A stretch of DNA of 64,000 bases, from contig JAKEKT010000015.1 in NCBI GenBank assembly GCA_021495925.1, forward strand, positions 124,001 through 188,000, given 5' to 3'. Below, piece by piece: positions 22,151 through 33,307 of this stretch. A program made the translations under genes and the position numbers. The stretch comes from Diplodia intermedia (taxonomy: Eukaryota > Ascomycota > Dothideomycetes > Botryosphaeriales > Botryosphaeriaceae). The notes below the pieces were generated by a model. The model did not search any database, was not told the DNA's origin, and was given only the letters and a program-made list of their open reading frames with translations. Each line of letters begins with the position of its first letter. Within the stretch, counting starts at the first letter, position 1.

Positions 22151-24232
22151 ATGTCGACACAGGACCGACCCCCGTCGAGCCCCGCGCCCGGCGGCTCGCT
22201 CGAAGCGGACCTCGCTTATTACAAGACGCAGTATGAGCAGCTCGAAGGCGAGCTGCAGGAGTTCCAGGCTTCCAGCCGCGAGCTGGAGTCGGAGTTGGAG
22301 AAGGACATCGAGGCGTCGGAGAAGCGCGAGCGTCAACTGAAGGAGAAGCTGGAGGGCATGAGCTTCGAGGTCGAGGAGTGGAAGGTAAGTTCACCTCCAA
22401 TGTCGCGCCCCCGCGCATTCCGGCCTTGATGGTCGTCGCGGTGACTCGGTTGTGGGGCCCGTGGCGGACCCGTTCCAGGGGGGGCCCGTCGTCGACGACA
22501 ATGAGCGGCAGCTAACGCGCATCACCTCGCGTGGCAGGCAAAATACAAGCAGTCCAAGACCGAGGCCAATGGAGCGCAGAATGCTCTCCAGAAGGAGATC
22601 ACCACCCTCCGCGAGGCCAACCGGTCGATGCAACTGCGTCTCCGCGACATCGAGGTCGCCAACGACGACTTCGAGCGCCAGGCACGGAACCAGAACTCGT
22701 CACTGGAGGACCTCGAGCAGAAGTACAACATCTCCATCGAGCGCGGAGTCATGTTCGAGGAGGAGATCAAGGCAGGGGAACAGGAGCGTGAGGAGCTGCG
22801 GATAGAGAACCAGCGGTTACGTGACGAGCTCGCCGACATCTCCATCGAAGCCGACATCGTGAAGGAGAAGCTTCGCATCGCCGAAGACACCATCTCGCGT
22901 CACCGGACGGAGAAGACTCATGCCATCGTTACCGCTGACCACGGCAGGTCACGGTCGCCCGTGTCCGAGACGTCGACGTCGGCTACGACCGTGTCGTCGC
23001 CGACCACGTCCACACCGCCACCGACCAAGTCCAACCGCACCAGCGCCACAACTCCACCATCCCCCAACTTTGCGGAGTTCATGGATCGCTCCAAGGATAT
23101 GCGTGGCGTTGGGATCCAGCGTAAAGGCTCCATCGCCTTCCACGATAACACGCCACGTCCCAGAGACTATGGTGGCCCACAGCGCACGCGGCACAATCGG
23201 GCCCCGTCGATGCCGTGGAGTTCAGCGAGCGGACGCTCGTCACCTACAAGGGCACGCAGACCTACTCAAGGCCATTCGTACAAGCCCAGCCGTGATGGAG
23301 CACTCCCTCGCTCGGGCTCGCTGTATCAGATTCGTGGGCTGATTGGTAAGATGCAGAAGCTCGAGGCCCGCGTCCACAACGTGCGCAGCAAGCTACCTGC
23401 ACCCACCAACACGCCTCCGCGCGCCAGCCCTCGCGGTGGCAGCGCCCAAAGCAACCACTCACACCAGCCATCGAACACGACGGTCCGCTCAGCCGGCCGG
23501 CAACGGACTAGCGGAAGCACTAACAGCTCTGTCAAGGATGGCGAGGACAACAACACCACGGGCATCTCGAGACTGAACTTTGGGGCATCCGCGACCAAGA
23601 CTACCGGCAGCATTTCAGGTTTCATGAGTGCTCCCAGCGACACGCTGAGTGCCAGTAGCCGGCCCACTAGTCGCGCCAGTGAGCTCAGTGGCGTCAGCAA
23701 CGGCAACGGCTACGGTCGCCCCGTCTCTCGCGGCAGCGGCCGGCCTCCGTCGCGCGGCAGCAACCCAGGCCGCGGCACCCCACTGGGCCACTTCTCGACG
23801 AACAACACGACCGAAGCCCGCCGCCCTCGCACCAGCGCCGCCAGCGCGAGTTTCTGGAACAATGACAGATACGGCGCTCCCACGCGCACAAGGACACGCA
23901 ACAGGGCCAACACCCGCTCCCAGTTCGACGATCTCGACGAGCCCGGATCAGGCCGCGACTCGGCCCGCGACAGGATCGGTTCAATCTCCACGCCCATCAC
24001 TCGGAGCAAGACCAACGACTTCAGCCGTAGTGTTGGCTCCAACAGCTCCGGCATCCCGACGCCCGGCACCGGCATTCCCACGCCCTCTGGCCTTCCCAGG
24101 AGAAAGAGTGTCTCGGCCCCCAAGAGCCGTAGGCCAAGCATGGATCACGGTGCAGGCATCCCGCCGGTCCCCCCGATTCTGCAAAGGCCCGGCCACACCC
24201 GGCAATTGAGCGAGGTCGGAGAGACGTGGTAG
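22151..24232 (+). CDS. nudE: Nuclear distribution protein NudE (RO-11 type)
   Basis: Two exons, 22151-22384 and 22538-24232, separated by a 153-bp intron; 642 residues. Residues about 15-190 form a continuous coiled coil starting DLAYYKTQYEQLEGELQEFQ and including DDFERQARNQNSSLEDLEQK, the signature of NUDE/Ndel1 proteins. The rest is Ser/Thr/Arg-rich and disordered, with the conserved short block LYQIRGLIGKMQKLEARVHN at about residue 320-340 and repeated GIPTPGTGIPTPSGLP near the end, a likely EB1/end-binding-type SxIP-like or basic microtubule-associated tail (inference). NudE scaffolds LIS1 and cytoplasmic dynein at microtubule plus ends for nuclear migration. Length fits filamentous-fungal orthologs. 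Confidence 0.9.
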
Positions 24233-25163
24233 AGAATGACCGAAAGATGAAGACGCAGCGATCCGGTCAATCTGGGAAATCGAAGTGCTCGGCCAGATCG
24301 GAGATGGAGATTCCAGGGGGATTGTGGAGCATAGAGTGCCACGAGGCGTGGGGCTACGAGGCGCTGTCCCTGCCCCCAGACCGGACACCGCTTGCGTGCG
24401 GACAACGACAACATGACCTTCAAAAGCTTTCATGCTTTTCCTATCATCAAGACTTTTTTTTCGATCCGATCCATCACAGCAGAGTTCAGCCTTTTCAGCC
24501 AGGAAGGGAAGAGAAGACGGGCTTGAAATTCACAGATTGTCCTCTGGGTTTGTTTTGTTGGCGAGGACATGGAGCGGGATTTCAAGGCGTCTTTGGCGTG
24601 CTGGCGTTGCAGAGCATATTTTTTTTCGTTTCTGGTTGGGGTTTATCTCGGAACCTTGGGCTGGCGCTTTCCATCTGCTGTTGCCATTCACTGCTGCTTT
24701 TTTCCCGTCATCCTTCCATTTTCGTTCTTGCACAGAACCTTCACAGACTCGCACATTGAAGAAACACGAGTCGCAACTGCCTTTTCTTTTTTTCCTTGCA
24801 TCTCAAAACCTCCACAACTATTAGGCCGACCTTTTGACCCTAGCACCACCTGCTACTCTCAGTCGAGGCTTTCTCGCCGACGACTACCGTTGTTGTTTTC
24901 CTCCCTTTTTTCGGGTACATAAGATCATCAGTTCACCGCATGATACCCCCTCTTCCTTTTTCGTTTTTTGCTGCGCTTTTCAAAGACTGCTGCTACACGC
25001 ATATCCAAACATCTGCATCCAAACCGACCAACTGGCTTTCCATTTTGTTTTTTTTTTTTTTCACGACCGATAGCCAGGAGAAAAGAACGTTCAATCCTTT
25101 GAAAAAAAAATTTCCTTGTAAACAAAACCGAAAGAAACACCGTCCTTCCGAAATCCTTCCTTG

Positions 25164-25187
<24 letters not shown>
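25164..25187. repeat. CT dinucleotide repeat
   Basis: About 12 CT units with little interruption, in a longer pyrimidine-rich stretch. Confidence 0.85.
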
Positions 25188-25195
<8 letters not shown>

Positions 25196-25218
25196 TCCTC
25201 GCTCCTTCTTACCTATCA

Positions 25219-25249
25219 ACCGACCGACCGACCGACCGACCGACCGACT
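25219..25249. repeat. ACCG tetranucleotide repeat
   Basis: About 7.5 perfect copies of the 4-bp unit (ACCG/CCGA). Intergenic microsatellite, a likely length polymorphism between strains. Confidence 0.9.
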
Positions 25250-26446
25250 ACAAGACAAATTGCCTGAGACACTATTTTCCTATCACCAACTTTCTCTCTT
25301 TTCTTCTTCTTCTTCTTTTTACCTTCTTCTGTTCAATTTGAGATTCGTTTCGATTGTACACAGATTGTTTTCGCTCTGCTTCTTATTTCCGCCTGCTTCT
25401 TCGGCCTTTTTTTTTCGAGGGGGGTGTTTGACGTTATGTTTTTTTTTTCCTTCGAGAATGAGGAAAGGGAAAGAGAGAAGGGAGGGGAGGGAGGGAATGA
25501 TCCGATGGCAGAACCTCTATTTTTGGCTGGGCTGGAAAGGGGGGAGAGAGCCAGGGAAAGGGAGACAGACGGAAATAGCGAGATGAAGGAAATGATCAAG
25601 GCTGTTGGCGGGGAATCGTAGGGTTTTTGTTTTTTGTTTTTGGGACCGCACCACCATCAGGGGAAATTGCGCTTTGAGCTTGCTTTCTTTTTTTCGCTTT
25701 GGCGAACATGCAGATGCTGCTGCTACTGCTGCTGCTGCTACTGCTGTTTTTTACCCGAAGGGAAAAAAGGGGAGGGTATGTGGTGGTGGTGGGTGTGTGG
25801 GTGGAGATTAGAATGATATGAACAGATAGATAACCCAATAAAAAAAATGGAATGATTGGAAAAATCTACATTGGGCGGTCCTCGTTTTTTCTGGGATTGG
25901 GTGACGGCTAGTTGTGATGTATGATGGGACGAGGCCGTCGTCGTTTGGGGGTCCTTTCTCCACATGCGATCGTCTTGTCGCTCGCCGCGATCCATTGGTA
26001 GGCACGTCCACTGGCGCTTCAGCAGCAGCTTATAGAGAGACTTGACAAACAAGCCTTGGTTGTCCCTGAATGGGCATTAGAGCTAGGAAGAGATGCGTGG
26101 CATAAGGTCTGATGAGCTCAGATGCGAGGGGACTGGAAGTCAGTCATGTAGCGGAGTAAGTCTTCAAGCTGAGAGCTACCCGTTCGGGAAGACAACAGTG
26201 GTCGTACCCGACCGGCCATCTCACTTTGAGACTTTGCTCAACATTGTACGCCGTATCTCAAGCATTGATGTGTACAGTTTAGCATTGCTGACTGCTTATA
26301 CATGACCGAGCGTCCGCCGTAAGATCTCGTAGGGCGTTGGCGGGGAATAAACAACACTTCCGAGTTCACTCATAGCTGGACAAATGATCCCTTTGCAGAA
26401 GAAAGTGTAGTACACGACTTCGTTAATACGCAAAAAGAACTACCAC

Positions 26447-27466
26447 CTACTCGGCCATATAAACTTCGTCAAATAAGAGCGAATGACCGCAGTAGAGGCA
26501 ATGAAAGTATGACTTCTTGCGCTCGCCCTCGACCACAGTGAACGAGTTCCGACAATGCCGGCAACGTACCTTCACTTCTCTCTCGAAAATCTTCAGCATC
26601 ACATCCGTAGCGCATTCGCTATACTTCCTTATCGTGTCAACGCAGTCTCCCATGTCCGCACATGACAGCCGACGTCCTTGCTGCGCGAGGATGGCGACAA
26701 GCTTCGGCCGGAGTCCCGAGACAGTGGCGAGGGGCTTGTCGTACACTACCTTGATGACGTCGGGCAAAGCCGGCTTCAACTTGATCCAGTCCTTGGTGAT
26801 CTCGCCGAACCTGTCGGTGGCGTATTCCTGGAGTCCTCCGATGCCGAAGTAGTCTCCCAGCACATGGAGGTCGACATGCAGGCGGATGTTCTCCAAGAAA
26901 GCGTCGGCGCCCTGGTGTTCCTTGCAAGAGCCGCTGTACAGGTATTGCAATGCGCAATAGACCGCATCGTGGCTGAAGTTGAGATGCGGGTCCGACGAGC
27001 TGTCTTCGAACTTGAACCTCTTGCCCTTCGATTCCTGCCGTTCAGAGTCATCGGCGCCTCGGTTGCGACTACTCCACAGGATATCGCTTACCTGCATTCC
27101 AGACTTGAAGGCGTTCTTGAAGTAGACACTATGGCAAACCAAGAGGTGAGAGTGTGCCATGATCTCTTGACCGTCCGCGCAGACGATCGTGACGTCGGCC
27201 AGATATTTGCTCCGTAACAGCCTAAGCGATGGTCAGGACATGTACGATGTGCGCGCACACAGCAGGTGACAGAGTATTTAAGCTTGAAGCGCTTAAATTC
27301 CCGGTCGCCCGCTGTGGCAGGGTGAGCTTGAAACGTCTCGGGGCTCACGCAGGGTGAGGTTGGTTTCCACTTACTGACGGCATTCCTGCTCGCGCGTAGG
27401 CAGTGACGCGATGTCTTCTTCCTCGTCTTCCAGGGTGCTCTGGAGCTTGGGATCGGGGTCCGACAT
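26447..27466 (-). CDS. BTB/POZ domain protein with C-terminal zinc ribbon-like motif, copy 2
   Basis: Three exons on the minus strand: 27466-27375, 27221-27092 and 27034-26447; 269 residues. It starts MSDPDPKLQSTLEDEEED. The BTB core reads YLADVTIVCADGQEIMAHSH, then KRFKFEDSSSDPHLNFSHDA, YLYSGSC and LHVLGDYFGIGGLQEY. The C-terminus carries two CxxC pairs (CRHCRNSF and CLYCGHSL), a zinc ribbon-like arrangement. Intron 1 is 153 bp. Intron 2 is 57 bp, a multiple of three and free of stops, so unspliced RNA would add 19 residues (VSDILWSSR...) without breaking the frame; comparison with the copy at 1-1048 shows it is an intron. Role is unknown; BTB proteins often recruit Cul3. Confidence 0.82.
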
Positions 27467-28421
27467 GTTCGGAAGCGTGGTGCAACGGGTTGGTCAGTTG
27501 GCAACGAAGCGACAACGCGCGGTGGTGTTGGAGGAGTGGTCGAGCTGAGCGGAACCCGAAGGGCCCAATATACGCCCGCCAAAGCTGTGACCGGCTACAC
27601 TGGCCCAGGTGATTCCCAAACGGGCAACCGCGACCACGCTCCCAACGTTCCAACCGCTTCCATCGCCCGCGAAAGCCTTCCACGCCGCCGCTCCGTGCTA
27701 CCGTAGCAGAAGATCTGACCCAAAACAATACCCGACCCTGCCGCATACAAACCGCGACAGGGAAAGCCCCTTTCAATTATAGATGGTTAGTGCGATGGGC
27801 AGGCTCCGGCCCAATACATCGCCACCAGAACCCTAAAGCATGAAAATCCGGCGGTTTGTGATCTGAGGATTACCTGTTCGAGCTGAATGCCCTAACAAGG
27901 GTCTGGCTTCGATCCGGGCTTGGTGTCATACTTCGGTTCCTGCGCCAAGTTCGAGACTTGTCCAGAGAAGCTTCGAGGGTGTCTTTTTTGCTTGTTGAAT
28001 CCACTCTTCCTACCTACATGGGCAGTTGAATCCAATGTCCGGACGTAAGTGCAAGTTTCAATTGCGCATGTTTGTTTTTTTCAGCTTATCACTCGATGTA
28101 CCCCTCTTGTCCTTGTGTCCCATACCCCGACCTCGTGCAAAACTAAGCTGCCCAAGTGCTGAAATAGTAGAGTAGCACGTGGGGGTCTTTGGTGTGCGGG
28201 ATAATATATATCTTCGCTGGCTCCAATTCTTCCACTCGACACCGCCTGCAGCTGTTACACAATCGGCACTGTTGTCTCACCTCCGTGAGCATCATCTCAA
28301 GGTATAACGACTTCTAATCTCTCACCTCACCCCTACAATCTGAGGCGGTCGTCATGCCCCACTTGTCATCCATCCTCACCATGCTTCGAAAGAGTCCCCC
28401 TTAACATTGTGATAGCTGTTC
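27467..28421. other. Intergenic, nothing recognised
   Basis: Promoter side of BTB copy 2 and spacer to the decayed gene. I looked for tRNA boxes around 27890-27935, where a B-box-like string occurs, but no cloverleaf can be formed. Confidence 0.5.
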
Positions 28422-29450
28422 ATGCCACCTCCGGCTCCATCATCATCCGATACAAGTGCGAAAATATTCGAGCTATTGACTCCCAGCATCGCCACCAAGA
28501 AATAGTGGGATGCCGTCGATAATGGTGAACTCTAGCCAGAGAAGGAGAGCATCGAGCTGATCAAAGATACAGGCCGCAAGATTGTCTTCGTGGAGGATAA
28601 AGTCTACAGCGCTGGCATCGCCATGCCTTCAGGAAAGAGAACGACGGGGCATCTGATGATGAGATATCAATTCCGGCCTTCCAACGGGGCGCTTCACTAA
28701 AAGGGTACACTTCAACTAATTTCGAGTCACAGCATCCCGCAGAAAGACCCGTGTGACCATCAGGATGCTATGCTACTCTGTCTCGCACGTCATAGCAAGC
28801 AGGGATCTTCAGCGACGTCTGGGGGCTTACTGTCGACGCCCTCGTCGCCACGAGGACGGAGGCGTCGGCCGTGTCCACTTACCAGCACCACTTCCTGAAT
28901 GTTTTCGTCTACGAAAAGGCCAAGCGCATCCGGGAGAAGCATCTGGACGACACTCTTTCGGACGACATTTTGGAGTGGACAGTCAACGAGAGGTTTGTCG
29001 TTTTCGAAGACCTCTGGGATGAGGACCCCAGGGTTCTGGCCTGGCTCATGTGGCACCCGTTCACACACCCGATAGACTTCGACAGCATCTTCTTCCCGCC
29101 GGAGAAGGCGACCACTGAGTAGAAGGCGCCGATGGAGCGCTGGCGGCTCTATCTCTATTACTGCTGGATGAATGCGGCCGAGACTACTGTCAACTTCCGG
29201 CTCGGGCTGAGCAAAAGAATCGACAGGAAGACCCTGGACCTGAAGGCGCTGGCAGGAAAGAAGCCGGACAGATTCGCCTTCGATCAGTGAAAGGCGCCTC
29301 CCCAAGAAGAACGGCATCGACGTCCCCAGCATCGGCAAGATCCCAGTGGTATCCAAGAAGGGCAATGCGAAGCGTGCTAGCCAATCAAAACCGAGCGGCT
29401 GGGCACCCATCTTCATCAATCTGCAATCAGACCCTTCAGGTACCCGGCAT
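28422..29450 (+). pseudogene. Decayed protein-coding gene, family not recognised
   Basis: Three coding-like blocks follow each other in different frames. Block 1 opens with ATG at 28422 (MPPPAPSSSDTSAKIFELLT) and is broken by TAG at 28503 and 28533, then stays coding-like (IELIKDTGRKIVFVEDKVYS) to about 28696. Block 2 (about 28800-29290) reads GIFSDVWGLTVDALVATRTE, DDILEWTVNERFVVFEDLWD and VLAWLMWHPFTHPIDF, is interrupted by TAG at 29120, and continues MERWRLYLYYCWMNAAETT. Block 3 (about 29285-29450) continues in a third frame. Amino-acid composition is protein-like, not random. All three in-frame stops are TAG. I do not recognise the family; with introns some frame changes might be spliced out, but not the TAG codons inside blocks. 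Confidence 0.5.
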
Positions 29451-29764
29451 GATTACTTATCCTTGCCCATACATATCCGCAGACACAAACGCATATGCCA
29501 ACGGCGGTCCCATGTCTCCTGAGAAGCGGGGCCCCTGTGGGGGCTCGTCGGCTGTTCTGTCAATCATTGCTGCATTTTCTCTTGCTGCGCCGCACGACCA
29601 CGGTGGTTTCGCTCCCTCTCTTAACCATGCGGCCCGCCCCGCGCACGCGGCCATGTGGCCGCCGGATCCCGACCACATACTACTTCCTCTGATCCTCCAT
29701 CCTGCGGCTTCTTGTGACACGGCATCACACGACCCCCTGCAGCTGCAATCGCTCGAAGATCACA

Positions 29765-31211
29765 ATGTCCACCGCTCCCGAGCAGCACATCGAGGTCGAT
29801 ACCGGGGTGAGTGGACGTCCTCATTGAGCGGAGCCTTTGTGGCTTGCGTAACATGATGCATTCGCTCGTTGTTACACCACATTGTTTTTTTCTCTTGCCT
29901 GTCCCACTTTGCCATTTCTCCCACGCCGCATACCCAGCCATTGGCGCTCGAACCTGACCCCAACGCTCTCTCTCTCGCACCCGCAACAGTTCGAAACCGA
30001 CTCGGCCGTGGGCAGCATCGAGGACCAGCTCTCGGCCTACTCGCAATCGCTCTCGTCCAGCGTCGTCGACTACCCGGTCGAGAACGGGCGCCGGTACCAC
30101 GCCTACAAGGATGGCGCCTACTTCATGCCCAACGACGAGAACGAGCAGGACCGGCTCGACCTCCTCCACCACATGGTGATGCTGGTCACCGGCAAGCGGC
30201 ACTTCTTCGCGCCCGTCACGAAGGACGGACTGAAGCGTGTTTTGGACGTCGGGACGGGGACGGGCATCTGGGCCATCGAGGTCGCCGACGACCATCCGGA
30301 TGCCGAGGTGCTCGGCAACGACCTCTCGCCCGTGCAGCCGACTTGGGTGGTATGTTGTGTTCCCGTGCTCGGGGGGAAGGTGATGCTGGAGCAATTGCTT
30401 TACGTGGCTGACGCGCGCGAGAGAGAATCGCGAATAAAAAATTAGCCGCCGAATGTCAAGTTCGAAGTCGACGACGTCGAAGCGCCGTGGACCCACGCTA
30501 CGCCCTTCGATCTCATCTACGCCCGGCAGCTGGACGGCTCCATTTCCGACTGGCCGGCGCTGATCGCAAACATGTTCAAGTGCACCAGGCCCGGCGGCTG
30601 GACCGAGTGAGTGGGGGGCTGCTGCGTCTCGAGGGGCGCGATGTGTATAAACCTGTCGTCCCCCACTGACTGTTTCACTTGCCCAGGCTTCATCTCTTCG
30701 ACACGCATTACAGATCTGATGACGGTTCGCTGAAGCCCAACGCGCACATCAACCGGTTCCTCGCCACGCTGGAAGAGGGCTGCAAGAAGCTCGGGAAAGA
30801 ACTGTATCCGGGCCCGCTGGCGGAGGGGTGGCTGAAAGATGCGGGGTTTGTCAACGTGCAAACTCGAATGTATAAGATTCCTCTGGGCCCGTGGCCCAAG
30901 GATCCGAAAATGGTACGTATCGGAAGTGTGGATTGTGGGACGGGTTGCTGACTGCAAGAGTAGAAAGAGGTTGGCCTGGTGAACTTGATGCAGTACCTTG
31001 ATGGGTTGGAGGCATTTTCTTTCCGCATGTTCACCAACGTCCTGGGTTGGAAGCTGGAAGAGGTGAAGGTCATCAATGCGCAGGTGAGGGAGGAGCTGAA
31101 GAGCAAGTCGATTCATCCGTACTACACGTTGTAAGTGAGCCTTTCCGTTCTTTTAGGCGGTGGTACTGATTGGAACACAGCCACGTTGCGTACGGTCAAA
31201 AACCAGAGTGA
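29765..31211 (+). CDS. LaeA/UMTA-like SAM-dependent methyltransferase
   Basis: Six exons: 29765-29806, 29990-30349, 30446-30606, 30687-30912, 30964-31130 and 31181-31211; 328 residues. The start MSTAPEQHIEVDTG and the six-exon chain keep frame through five introns. SAM-binding motif I is VLDVGTGTGIWAIEVADDHP (about residues 97-117), followed by GNDLSPVQPTWVPPNVKFEV and DDVEAPWTH, DLIYARQLDGSISDW and the post-I block MFKCTRPGGWTEL. The ending TFHVAYGQKPE is typical of the fungal family that includes the secondary-metabolism regulator LaeA and many tailoring or orphan methyltransferases. No polyketide or peptide synthase lies in the window, so a biosynthetic-cluster role is not supported. Methyl acceptor unknown. 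Confidence 0.88.
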
Positions 31212-33307
31212 AGTTGAGGATAAGCGTGGAGGTGAATGATCTTACTTGACAGCGTAACACATTATTTGGCAGCAATTGATTTGGACACAAACCTTCATCC
31301 CGCCTGTCATTGGACTCAGTGCAATCAGTAAGCAGCTGGATCCTCCTTCAGTTCTGAGTTGCACAGACACTTCGCAGTCAAGGGTGGGATGTGTGGGCCA
31401 TCACAGCACGTTGATAGAAATTCGATAGTTCTGTCGGGTGTTCCACAAACGAGAGAAGATCTACGTCAGCGGTTGAAGGAAATGTCCGGACGCTTGCTGA
31501 GTTGGCCCAACGGGAAGTTGCGCTCCCAATCGGGTTAGCGTTGCAAAGGCGCGCCTGCCCACCACCAACATACTCTTCGTCTGCGAACAAAATTCTCTTC
31601 GTCTTCCACCCAATTCCACGTTCACTCGCACATCCTGCTGTGGTGAGCTTCTCTTCTCCGTTGCGCCCTCCCACGCGCCGACCCCATACCATTAACCCGA
31701 GAGCTCGCGCTTCAGGAAACGAACGAAAACCTTAAAACACGGATTTCGATGCCAAGTCCGACAACGACATGTGGCGTTTGCGGTGGATGTATATGGAGCC
31801 AAAGTCGTCAACCAAGTGAAGCTTGTCGAGAAGCCATACGTTGGGTACCTGTCAACTTTTTCTGACTTTGCGGAGTAGGGGAGAGTCAGAAGATCTTATC
31901 CTATCCTGCGTACAGCGAGCACGCGCGCTGACAAAAATGACTAAGCTGACGGAAAGAGCCTTTGTTGAAAAGGGCATAGCGTCATCATACTGGGCTTCAG
32001 CTCTGCCCGATCTGGGCGGCTTGAGCGATAAGGCGGGCGCAGGAGCTGTAGGGGCTTCCCGTAAGGGCGGAGCCGGGAGGGCGCAGGTGCACCGGGTGGC
32101 TGACAAGGATCAATAGCTGAGTACCAGCCAGGAAGTTATGCTACGGACGGAGAAGAAGAAGGACATTGGATACGCTACGGCCCGAACGCAGCTCTACCCC
32201 GACATTTGGGGCGGCTGGACGCTGGGGAGCCCAGTGCACCCGTGATCGACGCGAGAAAAAAAGAGGCGAGGCAAGATCGCGTAGGCCCAGATCAATAATA
32301 CTAGAGAGCACACCGCAGCTGCGATGTATGTACAGTCATAATACGGATGATCGGGGGCGGAGGCTGAACCGGAGAAAGGTGGGGGCCCGACTCGGCGTCG
32401 GTGGTGTCGCAAATCGAGTCGGCGCCTTGATGAGCGGCGGACTCAGCCCGCTGCCGGGGCCGAAGGGTCCTGACGAGCACACCCATCGACACTGGGACGG
32501 ACAGCAGTTGGAGGGCCGGGGTATTTTTAGGTCGGCGTCTGAATGGGGAAGCGACAGCTGCCAGCGCAGATTAGTGCATCTGGAGCAGAGGCGCCGGCTC
32601 GCTGCGGGACGGACGTGTGCGCGCGAGCGTGTCAAGAACGATGAGAGAGAGGCATGGAGGGTCGGTGAGTCGGGTTTTAGCTTGAGGCGACGATCGATTA
32701 TTTTGGCGGGCGACGCCTTGTTGAATATTCAACCAGACTACTGGTTGGGGAACGACCGACAGGGCAGCGAGCAGACTTCCGTCCGCCCGCCCCCACAGCG
32801 CATCCAGAGCCCCATCACGCAGCCACAAATCATAGCCCGATAAGCTCCGCGGTGGGCGATGCGCTGGGGCAATGGCTTGGGGCGATGGGACCGCGGCGCA
32901 GAGGATGGGGCGTAAGCAGAGCCGTCTGACGTTTTCGCGGCGTGCGAAATGCGGCTTGCGGAACCCTGCGCGCCGGAGGGAGCTTTGGTCCGTGTTGCGT
33001 TGAGTGCTTCGGGCACATCGTAGCCGCTTCGGCTGACTTATAATTCCCAATGGCCGCTGCTTTTCTGGCCCCGAGCTGAACGCCTCTCCTCCCCCGTGTA
33101 CTCTGTTTCTCCTCTCACCCTCTCGACCTGCGCGCGAGCTCCGATAGACTGGCATTGGTGGTCGTTGGTTTCTATTTCATTCTCATTCGATACCCCGGAT
33201 CGCGCCTTCCCCAAGACTAGATAGACGCCGAATTCGCCGTCGCCGCCCCTCCCAAACCCACGCACTACATACACCCCAACCTCTCGCACATACGACACGA
33301 ATCCATC
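31212..33307. other. Intergenic region upstream of acetyl-CoA carboxylase
   Basis: Contains the 3' end of the methyltransferase transcript and the promoter of the carboxylase gene. A TTATAAT element at about 33037-33044 and a CT-rich block at 33080-33120 precede the start codon and could form core promoter and leader. Between about 31745 and 32290 there are short protein-like fragments in changing frames (for example KVVNQVKLVEKPYVGYLSTF) that may be a relic, but no family is recognised. Confidence 0.4.

Larger units (their letters stand above)
24233..26446. other. 2.2-kb intergenic region rich in pyrimidine tracts
   Basis: No gene was recognised. From about 24400 to 25450 the plus strand is strongly T/C-rich with CT and ACCG repeats; from about 25450 it switches to purine-rich GGGAGAG tracts and then to GCT repeats near 25715-25745. 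The region lies between the 3' ends of nudE (plus) and the BTB gene (minus), so it probably carries two 3' untranslated regions plus spacer. Confidence 0.5.

Noticed and set aside
25219..25249. CRISPR-like or telomere-like array
   Set aside because: It is a simple 4-bp microsatellite without spacers and does not match a fungal telomere repeat.
27890..27935. tRNA-like B-box string
   Set aside because: No A box or acceptor stem can be paired around it.
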